NCBI RefSeq assembly: GCF_946892675.1
Contig: NZ_CAMPOV010000005.1
Coordinates: 49,171 to 113,170, forward strand
DNA: 64,000 nucleotides
Reading direction: 5' to 3'
Origin: Arthrobacter sp. Marseille-P9274
GTDB lineage: Bacteria; Actinomycetota; Actinomycetes; Actinomycetales; Micrococcaceae
Below are positions 54,480 through 63,095 of this stretch, one piece after another. The position numbers and the translations under genes were made by a program. Every line of letters begins with the position of its first letter. Positions within the stretch are counted from its first letter, which is position 1. Below the pieces are notes generated by a model that made no database searches, had not been told where the DNA came from, and saw only the letters and a program-made list of their open reading frames with translations.

Positions 54480-56129
54480 ATGCCGAAAGACGTCCACCAC
54501 AATTCCGCCGCCGCGCCGCCCGGTTCGTCAGCCGGTTCGCACGGCACCGGACGCGCCGCGAGGTCCGCCGGCAAGTCCGCCCCGCGGTTCCGGAAGCGGC
54601 GCCTGCGCGTCGACGACGTCACCGTCGTCGAAAGGCCGATGCTGCGCAAGGCTGTCGGCGGGAGCGTCGTCGGCAACGGCATGGAATGGTTCGATTTCGG
54701 CATCTACGGCTACCTGGCCGTCACGATGGGCCAGCTGTTCTTCGCTGGGGGAGCGGAAGGCGAAGGCCTGCTGGGCAGCCTCGCGGTCTTTGCGGTCAGC
54801 TTCCTGGCCCGGCCGATCGGCGGACTGGTCTTCGGCCGCCTCGGCGACCGGATCGGCCGCCAGCGCACCCTGGCGGCCACCATGATCATGATGGCGGCCT
54901 CCACGTTCGCCATCGGGCTGCTCCCGACGTACGCGGCGATCGGCGGCTGGGCCACCGTACTGCTGGTCCTGTGCCGCCTGCTCCAGGGCTTCTCCACCGG
55001 CGGCGAATACGCCGGCGCCACCACCTTTGTCAGCGAATACGCCCCGGACAAGCGCCGCGGCTTCCTGGCCAGCATCCTGGACACCGGCAGCTACCTCGGC
55101 TTCGCCCTCGGCGCCGCCGTGGTTTCCCTGCTGCAGGTAGTCCTGGGCAACGAAACCATGCTCGAGTGGGGCTGGCGCGTGCCGTTCCTGCTCGCCGGCC
55201 CGCTGGGGCTGATCGGCCTGTACTTCCGGATGCGCATCGAAGAGTCGCCGGCCTTCCAGGCGGCCCAGGACGCGCAGGAGGACAAGGCCAAGTCTGCTGC
55301 CGTCGATGGACCGATGACCTACCGGCAGATCATCGCCGGGTTCTGGCGCCCGATCGTGATGGCGATGCTGCTGGTCGCCGCCGCCAACACTGTCGGCTAC
55401 GCGCTGACCTCCTACATGCCCACGTACCTGCAGGAAACCATGGGCTATGACGCCTTCCAGGGCACGCTGCTCACCATTCCGGTGCTGGTCCTGCTCTCGG
55501 CCTTCATTCCGTTGACCGGCCGCCTCTCGGACCGGATCGGGCGCCGGCCGGTGCTGATGATCGGCTCGCTGATCACGATCGTGCTGGGCATCCCGGCGTT
55601 CCTGCTGATCGGCATGGGCAACGTCGTGGCGACCTTCGCCGGCCTGGCCGTGCTTGGCGCGGCCACCGCCTTCTACGTCGGCAACCTGGCCTCCGCGCTG
55701 CCGGCCCTGTTCCCGACGGCCGGCCGCTATGGGTCCATGGGCATCGCCTACAACTTCGCCGTCGCGATTTTCGGCGGCACGACGCCGCTGATCACCCAGG
55801 CGCTGATCGAGGCCACCGGCGATGACCTGATGCCGGCCTACTATCTGACGATCATGTCCGTCCTGGGCCTGCTGGCCATCTGGCGCATGCCCGAGAGCGC
55901 CAAGCGCCCGCTCCCCGGAGCCCTGCCGTCGGTGGATACGCAGGCCGAGGCCCGGGACCTGGTCGCCGGGCAGGACAACAACCCGCTCCTGAGCATCGGC
56001 GACATGCCCCTGGACCTGGTGCCCGCCGGCCACGCCACGGCATCGCCGTCCGCCGAAGCGGTGGCGCTGCCCGCCGGCATGGAGCTACCGGAGGTCCGCG
56101 AGCCTGAGGTCGTCGGAACCCGCGGCTAG
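54480..56129 (+). CDS. MHS-family MFS transporter (ProP/KgtP-like)
   Basis: A 549-residue 12-helix transporter of the metabolite:H+ symporter family. Marks: GNGMEWFDFGIYGYLAVTMG at helix 1, GRLGDRIGRQRTL, and LLQGFSTGGEYAGATTFVSE. It has long cytosolic ends (60 and about 90 residues). Typical substrates are proline, betaine, dicarboxylates or aromatic acids; the sequence does not decide. AGAAGG precedes the ATG. Confidence 0.92.
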   Translation: MPKDVHHNSAAAPPGSSAGSHGTGRAARSAGKSAPRFRKRRLRVDDVTVVERPMLRKAVGGSVVGNGMEWFDFGIYGYLAVTMGQLFFAGGAEGEGLLGSLAVFAVSFLARPIGGLVFGRLGDRIGRQRTLAATMIMMAASTFAIGLLPTYAAIGGWATVLLVLCRLLQGFSTGGEYAGATTFVSEYAPDKRRGFLASILDTGSYLGFALGAAVVSLLQVVLGNETMLEWGWRVPFLLAGPLGLIGLYFRMRIEESPAFQAAQDAQEDKAKSAAVDGPMTYRQIIAGFWRPIVMAMLLVAAANTVGYALTSYMPTYLQETMGYDAFQGTLLTIPVLVLLSAFIPLTGRLSDRIGRRPVLMIGSLITIVLGIPAFLLIGMGNVVATFAGLAVLGAATAFYVGNLASALPALFPTAGRYGSMGIAYNFAVAIFGGTTPLITQALIEATGDDLMPAYYLTIMSVLGLLAIWRMPESAKRPLPGALPSVDTQAEARDLVAGQDNNPLLSIGDMPLDLVPAGHATASPSAEAVALPAGMELPEVREPEVVGTRG

Positions 56130-56233
56130 CTTCCGGATGTGAAGTACGACGGCGGCCGGTCACCTGCGTGCGCAGGGGCCGGCCGCTTGCGTCGGGACAT
56201 GGGTGGCGAAGAATACCCACGGCGTTTGACAGT

Positions 56234-56248
56234 TGAAGCCTCAAGTAT
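56234..56248. promoter_or_regulatory. MarR-type operator upstream of the MarR gene
   Basis: TGAAGCCTCAAGTAT, 14 of 15 bases identical to the site before the LLM oxidoreductase at 43388. It stands 17 bases upstream of the ATG, between TTGACA (56226) and CAAAAT (56253), where binding would block transcription of the regulator itself. Confidence 0.6.
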
Positions 56249-56264
56249 GTGGCAAAATGGAAGC

Positions 56265-56756
56265 ATGACTTCCGAACGTTGGCTCGATCCCGAAGAACGC
56301 CAGGCCTGGCTCGCATTGCTCGCCGTGACAACCCTCCTGCCGGGGAACCTGGATGGAGTCTTGCAGCAGGAGGCCAAGGTCACACTTTTCGACTACACGG
56401 TCCTGGCCATGCTGTCGGAGGCTGAGGACCGGACGCTGCCGATGAGCGAGCTGGCGTCGCGGACCTACTCGTCCCTCTCCCGGCTGTCCCACGTGGTGAA
56501 GAAGCTGGAGCAGCGTGACTGGGTGGCCCGCAGCCAGTGCAAACAGGATGCCCGCGTGACCATGGCGAGCCTGACCGAGCAGGGCTTCAAGACCATCGCG
56601 GAGGCGGCGCCGGCGCACGTTGAGTCGGTGCGGAAGGTGGTCTTCGACGGGCTGGACCGCCGCGATGTGGCCGATCTGGAGCGGATCGGCAAGAAGATCG
56701 TGCAGCTGCTGGAGCCCACCAGCTGGGTGCTGCGCGAGCCGCGGCTGAACAGCTGA
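56265..56756 (+). CDS. MarR-family transcriptional regulator
   Basis: A 163-residue MarR protein with the winged helix at about 55-120 ([50 protein letters not shown]). It has one Cys (in SQCKQD) in the wing, which might sense oxidants. CAAAAT is six bases before the ATG, so the mRNA may be leaderless. A palindromic site in its promoter recurs before the LLM oxidoreductase at 43446, a likely target. Confidence 0.9.
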   Translation: MTSERWLDPEERQAWLALLAVTTLLPGNLDGVLQQEAKVTLFDYTVLAMLSEAEDRTLPMSELASRTYSSLSRLSHVVKKLEQRDWVARSQCKQDARVTMASLTEQGFKTIAEAAPAHVESVRKVVFDGLDRRDVADLERIGKKIVQLLEPTSWVLREPRLNS

Positions 56757-56838
56757 GCGGCCCTCCCAGTCCGAAACCGCGTGCACTGGCCCGGTTTGGC
56801 GGCACCGCCGTCGGACTTTACGATGGGAAGGCGTTGAG

Positions 56839-56914
56839 TCACGCAACCGCAGCTGTTCCGCCGATCTTCGGCGGGAGCGGCCAAGTTGCGTGAATTGCCG
56901 CGTTTGCCTAGAAT
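56839..56914 (+). promoter_or_regulatory. Nested inverted repeat and promoter upstream of rpmB
   Basis: TCACGCAAC (56839) and GTTGCGTGA (56885) are perfect complements; inside lies CCGCCGA-TCT-TCGGCGG. The right arm overlaps the -35 box of TTGCGT-N17-TAGAAT (56886-56914), so a bound protein would control this promoter. The predicted transcript has a leader of about 230 bases before rpmB; no known riboswitch or Zur box was seen in it. Confidence 0.5.
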
Positions 56915-57150
56915 TTAAGGCTGTTGCTGGGTCGGTTCCTTCGGGAATCAGCATCAAGCAGCGCCTGGACTTCACCGTCTTCCCCGCGGCGAGGAACTTC
57001 GGCTGGATCTCACCCCGCCTGGTCAACCTCCGGAAAGTCGCAGTAATAACGGTGTCAAAACTGGTGACGGGCGCTCTTACACGCAGATTAGGCAATACAG
57101 CTGCATCTGTGCAGGTCCGTCAATATTTACTAAAACTGGAGGAGAGATCA

Positions 57151-57387
57151 ATGGCAGCACACTGCCAGGTGACCGGAGCCAAGCCCGGCTTTGGCCACAG
57201 CATTTCGCACTCGCACCGCCGCAACAAGCGCCGGTTCGACCCGAACATTCAGAAGAAGCGCTACTGGGTTCCGTCCCTGCGCCGCAACGTCACGCTGCAG
57301 GTTTCCGCGCGTGGCATCAAGACCATTGACGTCCGCGGCATCGACGCTGTCGTCACCGAGCTCCTTGCGAAGGGTGTGAAGCTCTAG
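57151..57387 (+). CDS. rpmB: 50S ribosomal protein L28, cysteine-poor form
   Basis: A 78-residue L28 ([42 protein letters not shown]). It has a single Cys, so it lacks the paired CxxC zinc motifs of the zinc-binding type. GGAGGAGA precedes the ATG. First of the trio rpmB-rpmG-rpsN, which in mycobacteria is a Zur-controlled set of zinc-free paralogues; no Zur box is visible here. Confidence 0.97.
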   Translation: MAAHCQVTGAKPGFGHSISHSHRRNKRRFDPNIQKKRYWVPSLRRNVTLQVSARGIKTIDVRGIDAVVTELLAKGVKL

Positions 57388-57554
57388 TGGCAAAGGACAA
57401 GGACGTACGTCCGATCATCAAGCTCAAGTCCACTGCTGGCACCGGCTTCACTTACGTGACCCGTAAGAACCGTCGTAACGATCCGGACCGCCTGGTCCTG
57501 AAGAAGTACGACCCGAAGATCCGCAAGCACGTCGAATTCCGAGAGGAGCGCTAA
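57387..57554 (+). CDS. rpmG: 50S ribosomal protein L33, cysteine-free form
   Basis: A 55-residue L33 with no cysteine ([20 protein letters not shown], then [19 protein letters not shown]). The GTG start shares its first base with the last base of the rpmB stop codon, so translation is coupled. rpsN follows three bases after its stop. Confidence 0.97.
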   Translation: MAKDKDVRPIIKLKSTAGTGFTYVTRKNRRNDPDRLVLKKYDPKIRKHVEFREER

Positions 57555-57557
57555 GAC

Positions 57558-57863
57558 ATGGCTAAGAAGTCAAAGATTGCTCGCAACGAGCAGCGCAAGG
57601 TCATCGTCGAGCGCTACGCTGAAAAGCGCCTCGAACTGAAGAAGATCCTGGTTGACGAGAACGCGTCCGACGAGGCCCGCGAAGAGGCCCGCCTGGGCCT
57701 GCAGAAGCTGCCCCGCAACGCTTCTCCGGTCCGCCTGCGCAACCGCGACCAGATCGACGGCCGCCCCCGCGGCACCTTCCAGAAGTTCGGCATCTCCCGC
57801 GTTCGCTTCCGCAACATGGCGCACGCCGGCGAACTGCCCGGCATCAAGAAGTCCAGCTGGTAA
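57558..57863 (+). CDS. rpsN: 30S ribosomal protein S14, long zinc-free form
   Basis: A 101-residue S14 of the long class ([55 protein letters not shown]) with no CxxC motifs, unlike the 61-residue zinc-binding class. Together with the two upstream genes it forms a zinc-independent ribosomal set. GAGGAGCG upstream serves as ribosome site. A 14-bp terminator follows. Confidence 0.97.
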   Translation: MAKKSKIARNEQRKVIVERYAEKRLELKKILVDENASDEAREEARLGLQKLPRNASPVRLRNRDQIDGRPRGTFQKFGISRVRFRNMAHAGELPGIKKSSW

Positions 57864-57900
57864 GAGCCTTTCGCGCCCTGCCAGCCTGACAGCTGACTCA

Positions 57901-57930
57901 ATGGCGGCAGCCCCTCGGGGTTGCCGCCAT
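57901..57930 (+). terminator. Terminator after rpsN
   Basis: ATGGCGGCA-G-CCCC-TC-GGGG-T-TGCCGCCAT: nearly continuous 14-bp stem with a very short loop, followed by TTTG after the stem. It ends the ribosomal trio 38 bases past the rpsN stop. Confidence 0.8.
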
Positions 57931-58112
57931 TTGCATGTCCGGGGCGCGATCGCCAGCGGGAAAGCGTCGAAAACGCCCGAAATACCGGAAAAAACGCCCA
58001 GATCACGCGGAATTTGCCGGATCTGCGCGGGCAAGCTGGTAAGTTTTCGCACAGAAGCTTTGCACGCCCGTGTGAAGCTCGGACAAACCGAAGCAGTCCA
58101 GGAGGACATAAA

Positions 58113-58397
58113 TTGGCTATCAACCGAAGTGAACTGGTCGCAGCTGTCGCCGAGAAGGCCGGCACCAGCCAGACTGCTGTCAACGGCGTTCTGGATGCCG
58201 TTTTCGACATTTTCGCGACTTCTGTTGCCAAGGGCGAGAAGATCACCATCCCGGGCTGGCTCGCAGTGGAGCGCACCGATCGTGCTGCCCGTACCGGCCG
58301 CAACCCGCAGACCGGCGAGACCATCCAGATCGCTGCCGGCCACAGCGTCAAGCTGACCGCTGGCTCGAAGCTGAAGGCCGCTGTCGCCAAGAAGTAA
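58113..58397 (+). CDS. hup: HU-family DNA-binding protein
   Basis: A 94-residue HU without the long Lys-rich tail of mycobacterial HupB. AINRSELVAAVAEKAGTSQTA starts it, and the DNA-binding arm is ARTGRNPQTGETIQIAAGH. The start is a TTG at 58113 after AGGAGGA. It compacts DNA as a dimer. A perfect 18-bp terminator hairpin follows, so it is transcribed alone. Confidence 0.96.
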   Translation: MAINRSELVAAVAEKAGTSQTAVNGVLDAVFDIFATSVAKGEKITIPGWLAVERTDRAARTGRNPQTGETIQIAAGHSVKLTAGSKLKAAVAKK

Positions 58398-58410
58398 CCA
58401 CCGCTGACTT

Positions 58411-58450
58411 CTGCAAAGCCGCCGCCGGATTACCGGCGGCGGCTTTGCAG
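58411..58450 (+). terminator. Terminator after the HU gene
   Basis: A perfect 18-bp stem starting CTGCAAAGCCGCC with the four-base loop ATTA. The strongest hairpin in the window by length, 13 bases past the HU stop codon. Confidence 0.85.
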
Positions 58451-58520
58451 CTTAACCCAAGCCCTGCCGCCTAGGGTCGTGCTGCCCGCGGATTCGCCGA
58501 ATTTCTACTGGGGGTAGAGA

Positions 58521-60689
58521 ATGGATACCGTGCCAGCACCATCTGTACAGCAGTCTTCACCGCGGCCCAATCCGGGACCGCGGGCCGCTATCTCTGCCGA
58601 AGGAATCGGCAAGGCGTGGCTCCTGGCCGGCGCCGCCGCCGTCGTTCTCGGATTGGTGGGCGCGCTGATCTTCTCCGGTGCCGCAGCCACCCGGCAGCTC
58701 TCGGACCCGGGCGCGCTGACGCGCTGGGGCCTGCCGGTCGCGAAGGCCATCCATAATCTCTCCATTGCCGCGGTGATCGGCGCGCTGGTGTTCGCCGTCG
58801 GAATCCTGCCGAAACGGCTGCGGCCCTCGCGCAAACCGGACAGCGAAGACGATGGGCCGGAGCACCCGGCGTTTGCGCGGACCATGGCGCTGGCCTCAGT
58901 CGCCGCGATCGTCTGGACGCTGTCCGCGGTGGCGGTGCTGGTCCTGACCTTCTCCGATGTCGCCGGCATGCCCATGAACGGCAGCGAGGCCTTCACCTCC
59001 GCGCTGGTCGGTTTCATGACGGGGATCGGTACCGGACAGGCCTGGCTGTCGATCACGATCGTCGCCGCCATCACCGCCACCCTGACCTTCGGGGTCCGCT
59101 CGATCAGCGCCCTGGCCTTCACGCTCGCCCTGGCCACCGTGGGCGGGCTGCTGCCGATGGCCCTCATCGGCCACTCCGCCGGGGGCGACGACCACTACGG
59201 GGCGGTCAACTCCATCGGCCTGCACCTGCTCGGCGTCTGCCTCTGGGTGGGCGGGCTCATCGCGCTCGGCTTCGTATCCCGGACCCTCGGCACGAAGGAG
59301 ACCGTCGCCAAGGTGCTGCAGCGCTATTCCGCGCTGGCCCTGGTGAGCTTCGGCCTAGTGTTCTTCTCCGGCCTGATCAATGCCGGCATCCGGATCACGT
59401 CGCTGGACCAGGTCGCCTCCGACTACGGCGCGCTGGTGGTGGTCAAGGCGCTGGCCACCCTGCTGCTCGGCGCCATCGGCTTCATGCACCGCCAGTGGGT
59501 CATCCCGCAGCTGTCCACCAAATCCGCCGCCCGTGTGCTGTGGCAACTGGTGGCCGTCGAGCTGCTGATCATGGGCGCGGTCTCCGGCGTCGCCGTCGCG
59601 CTGGCACGCACGGCACCGCCGACCCCCGAAGAGCTGCCCACAGACGCCTCTCCGGCGCGCATCCTGACCGGCTACCAGCTGCCGCCGGAGCTGACCGGCT
59701 CCGCGTGGATCACGCAGTGGCGCTGGGACTGGCTGTGGGTGGCGTTCGCGCTGATTGTCGGCATCGCCTACCTGGTCGGCATGCTGCGGGTGCGCCGCCG
59801 CGGCGACAAGTGGCCGCTGGCCCGCGGCGTCTCCTGGATCGTGGGGCTGCTGGCCCTGACCTACGTGACGTCGGGCGCCCCGGCGGTCTACGGCATGGTG
59901 CTCTTCAGCGCCCACATGCTGGACCACATGGCCCTCACCATGGTGGTGCCGCTGTTCCTGGTGCTGGGTTCCCCGGTCACCCTGGCCCTGAAGGCCCTGA
60001 CGCCGCGCGGCGATGGCAGCCGCGGCCTGCGCGAGTGGATCCTGTGGCTGGTGCACTCGAAGTACTCGGCGGTGATCACGAACCCGCTGTTCGCCGCGGC
60101 AAACTTCGCCGGCTCGATCATCATCTTCTACTACACGCCGCTTTTCGGCTTCGCGTTGCGCGAGCACGTGGGCCACGAGCTGATGAACCTGCACTTCCTG
60201 CTCACCGGCTACCTGTTCATCCTCACCATGATCGGCGAGGACCCGCTGCCGCGCCGCGCGCCGTACCCGCTGCGGCTGGTGCTGCTGTTCGCCACCATGG
60301 CCTTCCACGCGTTCTTCGGCGTGGCCCTGACCAGCTCCACGTCGCTGATCCAGGCGTCCTGGTTCGGCAGCATGGGCCGGGACTGGGGCGCCTCCGCGAT
60401 GGACGACCAGCAGCTCGGCGGCGCCATCATGTGGGGGATCGGCGAAATCCCCACCCTCGCGGTCGCCGTCGGCGTTGCCCTGATGTGGTCCCGGTCAGAC
60501 GCCCGGGAAACAAAGCGTAAAGATCGGGCAGCCGACAGGAATAACGAAGCCGACCTCGCGGCTTATAACGATATGTTTGCCAGATTGGCGGAACGGGACG
60601 CGCGCCTTGAGCGGTCCCCGCGCCAACAGGCCACAGCCCGGTCCGAGGACCAGGCGCCAGCAGATTCCAGCCGGAACCAAGGAGATTGA
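58521..60689 (+). CDS. CopD-CtaG fusion: copper transport / cytochrome oxidase assembly protein
   Basis: A 722-residue membrane protein. Residues about 30-360 form the CopD-like part (AIHNLSIAAVIGALVFAVG; GHSAGGDDHYGAVNSIGLHLL, rich in His). Residues about 385-650 form the caa3-type CtaG part (FSAHMLDHMALTMVVPLFL; YTPLFGFALREHVGHELMN). It likely brings copper across the membrane and helps load cytochrome c oxidase. A Gln/Arg/Asp-rich cytosolic tail ends it. Three bases separate it from the NHL-thioredoxin gene. Confidence 0.92.
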   Translation: MDTVPAPSVQQSSPRPNPGPRAAISAEGIGKAWLLAGAAAVVLGLVGALIFSGAAATRQLSDPGALTRWGLPVAKAIHNLSIAAVIGALVFAVGILPKRLRPSRKPDSEDDGPEHPAFARTMALASVAAIVWTLSAVAVLVLTFSDVAGMPMNGSEAFTSALVGFMTGIGTGQAWLSITIVAAITATLTFGVRSISALAFTLALATVGGLLPMALIGHSAGGDDHYGAVNSIGLHLLGVCLWVGGLIALGFVSRTLGTKETVAKVLQRYSALALVSFGLVFFSGLINAGIRITSLDQVASDYGALVVVKALATLLLGAIGFMHRQWVIPQLSTKSAARVLWQLVAVELLIMGAVSGVAVALARTAPPTPEELPTDASPARILTGYQLPPELTGSAWITQWRWDWLWVAFALIVGIAYLVGMLRVRRRGDKWPLARGVSWIVGLLALTYVTSGAPAVYGMVLFSAHMLDHMALTMVVPLFLVLGSPVTLALKALTPRGDGSRGLREWILWLVHSKYSAVITNPLFAAANFAGSIIIFYYTPLFGFALREHVGHELMNLHFLLTGYLFILTMIGEDPLPRRAPYPLRLVLLFATMAFHAFFGVALTSSTSLIQASWFGSMGRDWGASAMDDQQLGGAIMWGIGEIPTLAVAVGVALMWSRSDARETKRKDRAADRNNEADLAAYNDMFARLAERDARLERSPRQQATARSEDQAPADSSRNQGD

Positions 60690-60692
60690 CCC

Positions 60693-62723
60693 ATGACCGA
60701 GGCAGCCGAGGCCGCTATCCGCAGCAACTACCGGGTTCGGGCTTCCGAACTGATCGGCCGCAACTGGCTTAACACCGGAGGCAAGCAGCTCGGCCTCGAG
60801 GACCTGCGCGGCAAAATCGTGCTGCTCGATTTCTGGACCTTCTGCTGCATTAACTGCCTCCACGTGCTGGACGAGCTGCGTCCGCTGGAGGAGAAGTACA
60901 AGGACGTCCTGGTCACGGTCGGTGTCCACTCGCCCAAGTTCGAGCACGAGGCCGATCCGGTGGCCCTGGCAGCGGCCGTGGAGCGCTACGAGATCCACCA
61001 CCCCGTGCTGGACGATCCGGAGCTGGACACCTGGCAGGCCTACACCGCGCGGGCCTGGCCGACGCTGGTGGTCTTGGACCCGGAGGGCTACATCGTGGCG
61101 CATCTGTCCGGCGAGGGCCATGCCGGCGGCATCGGGTCCCTGGTCGAGGAGCTGATTGCCGAGCACGAGGCCAAGGGCACGCTGCACCGCGGCGACGGAC
61201 CCTACGTGCCGGCAGAATCCACGGCGGGCGACCTGCGCTTCCCGGGCAAGATCATCACCCTGCCCGACGGCGTGGGCAGTGCGGGCGAAACCTTCCTCGT
61301 CGCCGATACCGGCCATCACCGCATCGTGGAGCTGGCGCCGGATCTGGCCACCGTCCTGACCACCTTCGGCTCCGGCCGGAAGGGCTGGCAGGACGGCGCG
61401 GCCGAAGAGTCCGAATTCAACGAGCCCCAGGGCCTGGCCCTGCTGCCGGAAGACGTCCGCGCCCAGGCGGGGTACGACGTCGTTATTGCCGATTCCGTGA
61501 ACCACCGGCTGCGGGGACTCACCCTGGCGACCGGCGCCGTGGTGACGGTGGCCGGCAACGGCGTGCAGCGGCTGCTCGACGCGGAGAACCAGCGTGCAGC
61601 GGCCGCGACGGCGGAAGCCGGTCCCGGCTCCGTGGCGGATGAAGCCGGAGCGAGCGAAGACCTGGGCGAGGAGCTGGCCGAGGCGCTGGCGACGGCCTCG
61701 CGCCTGGGCAACGAGCCGCTGAAGGTCTCGCTCAGCTCGCCCTGGGACGTGCTGTGGTCCTCGGCGCTGGGCAAGGTCGTCGTGGCGATGGCCGGCGTGC
61801 ACCAGATCTTCTCGTTCGACCCCGTCAGCGGCGAACTGGCCGTGCTGGCCGGAACCGGTCTCGAGGGACTGCAGGACGGCGAGGCCAACGCCTCCTGGTT
61901 CGCGCAGTCGTCCGGCCTGGCCGAGGACGCCAACGGCAGCATCTGGATCGCCGATTCGGAGACCTCCGCGCTGCGCGTCCTGTCCTTCCCCGAGTCGGGA
62001 CACGTGCAGGTGACGACGGCGATCGGCACCGGACTCTTCGACTTCGGCTTCCGCGACGGCGACGCCGCGCAGGCCCGCCTCCAGCACCCTCTCGGCGTGA
62101 CCGTGCTGCCCGACGGCTCGGTTGCCGTGGCCGACACCTACAACGGTGCCGTCCGCCGCTACGACCCGGCCACCCGCACCGTCTCCACCCTGACCCGCGG
62201 CCTGTCCGAACCGTCCGACGTCCTGGTCGACGCCTCCGGCGTGGCCAGCGGCGGCGAACCGCTGCTGATCGTGGTCGAGGCCAACAAGCACCAGCTGGTC
62301 CGCATCCCGATCCCCAAGGACGCTCTCACCGTCGACGAGGGCGCCTCCCAGACGCAGCGGCCCAAGACCGAGGTCTCGGCGGGCCCGCTGGCCCTCACCG
62401 TCCGGTTCGCGGCGCCGAAGGGACAGAAGCTCGACGACCGGTGGGGCGATCCCACCCAGCTGAAAATCTCCGCCTCGCCGGAGAACCTGCTGGTCTCCGG
62501 CGGCGGCACCTCGGTCGGCCTCGTGCGCGAGCTCGTGCTTTCGCCCGACATCCCCGAAGGCGTCCTGCACATCACCGCCCGCGCCGCGGCCTGCGACGGC
62601 GAGCCCGGCGGCGAGATCCCGGATCACGCCGCCTGCCACCTGTACCAGCAAGACTGGGGCATCCCCGTCGTCCTCGGCAGCGGCTCCGGCGAGCTGACCC
62701 TGGACCTCCGCGGCCTCGACTAA
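60693..62723 (+). CDS. NHLRC2-like protein: thioredoxin-fold plus NHL beta-propeller
   Basis: A 676-residue protein. Residues 15-165 form a thioredoxin-like domain with CCINC at 51-55 in DFWTFCCINCLHVLDELR; residues about 180-560 are NHL repeats (VADTGHHRIVELAPD, IADSVNHRLRGLTLATG, VADTYNGAVRRYDP); the C-terminus is a small beta domain. Human NHLRC2 shares this plan. There is no signal peptide. Adjacent to CopD-CtaG, it may take part in redox handling, but its reaction is unknown. Confidence 0.92.
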   Translation: MTEAAEAAIRSNYRVRASELIGRNWLNTGGKQLGLEDLRGKIVLLDFWTFCCINCLHVLDELRPLEEKYKDVLVTVGVHSPKFEHEADPVALAAAVERYEIHHPVLDDPELDTWQAYTARAWPTLVVLDPEGYIVAHLSGEGHAGGIGSLVEELIAEHEAKGTLHRGDGPYVPAESTAGDLRFPGKIITLPDGVGSAGETFLVADTGHHRIVELAPDLATVLTTFGSGRKGWQDGAAEESEFNEPQGLALLPEDVRAQAGYDVVIADSVNHRLRGLTLATGAVVTVAGNGVQRLLDAENQRAAAATAEAGPGSVADEAGASEDLGEELAEALATASRLGNEPLKVSLSSPWDVLWSSALGKVVVAMAGVHQIFSFDPVSGELAVLAGTGLEGLQDGEANASWFAQSSGLAEDANGSIWIADSETSALRVLSFPESGHVQVTTAIGTGLFDFGFRDGDAAQARLQHPLGVTVLPDGSVAVADTYNGAVRRYDPATRTVSTLTRGLSEPSDVLVDASGVASGGEPLLIVVEANKHQLVRIPIPKDALTVDEGASQTQRPKTEVSAGPLALTVRFAAPKGQKLDDRWGDPTQLKISASPENLLVSGGGTSVGLVRELVLSPDIPEGVLHITARAAACDGEPGGEIPDHAACHLYQQDWGIPVVLGSGSGELTLDLRGLD

Positions 62724-62805
62724 ACCCGGCGGTTGGACTCCAATGCGGCCCGCGCGGCTTCGGGCGGGCAGCCCCTGCAGGGTGGGCCGACCTTGCAGGG
62801 CGGCT

Positions 62806-62942
62806 CGTTTGACTGGTGAGCGTTCCCGCCTGGGCAGGCCGTCTGACTGGTGACGGTTGCCGGTCTGGGTGGGCCGTTTGACTGGTGACCGTTCCGGTCT
62901 CGGCAGCTCGTCTGACTCGTGACCGTTCCCGTCTTGGCGGGC
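62806..62942. repeat. Four tandem imperfect 34-35-bp repeats
   Basis: Units begin at 62806, 62840, 62875 and 62909. Each opens with a close variant of CGTYTGACTGGTGACCGTT and ends in a Gly/Cys-coding GC-rich part. They lie between the NHL-thioredoxin gene and a strong terminator. The 34-35-bp period is not a multiple of three throughout, so they are not coding. Possible binding array or part of a dispersed repeat. Confidence 0.85.
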
Positions 62943-62982
62943 CGTCTCACCCGACCGCCGTCCTGTCATGCCGCCGAGCCCT

Positions 62983-63018
62983 GCCCTCCGTGCCGACCTC
63001 GGCACGGAGGGCGGTTTT
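62983..63018 (+). terminator. Strong intrinsic terminator
   Basis: GCCCTCCGTGCCGA and TCGGCACGGAGGGC form a 14-bp stem around CC, followed by GGTTTTG. It ends transcripts from the CopD-CtaG / NHL operon after they pass the tandem repeats. Confidence 0.85.
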
Positions 63019-63047
63019 GTGCGGGCTGTCAGCTTGCCATCCACAAT

Positions 63048-63063
63048 TCGAATCATGCTTCGA
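63048..63063. promoter_or_regulatory. LexA (SOS)-box-like site
   Basis: TCGAA-TCATGC-TTCGA has both 5-base arms and the 6-base gap of the actinobacterial SOS box TCGAAC-N4-GTTCGA, with the two inner bases changed. It covers the -35 zone of the DUF222 gene, whose -10 box would be TAGCGT at 63084. Confidence 0.5.
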
Positions 63064-63095
63064 ATACCGTCAGTGGCGGCTTGTAGCGTGAGGTT

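Noticed and set aside
62806..62942. Tandem repeat considered as a CRISPR array
   Set aside because: Units are directly adjacent with no unique spacers, copies are imperfect, and no cas gene is near.
60495..63056. An 853-codon minus-strand open frame
   Set aside because: Antisense to the NHL-thioredoxin gene; its repeated ends only reflect the 34-35-bp tandem repeat.
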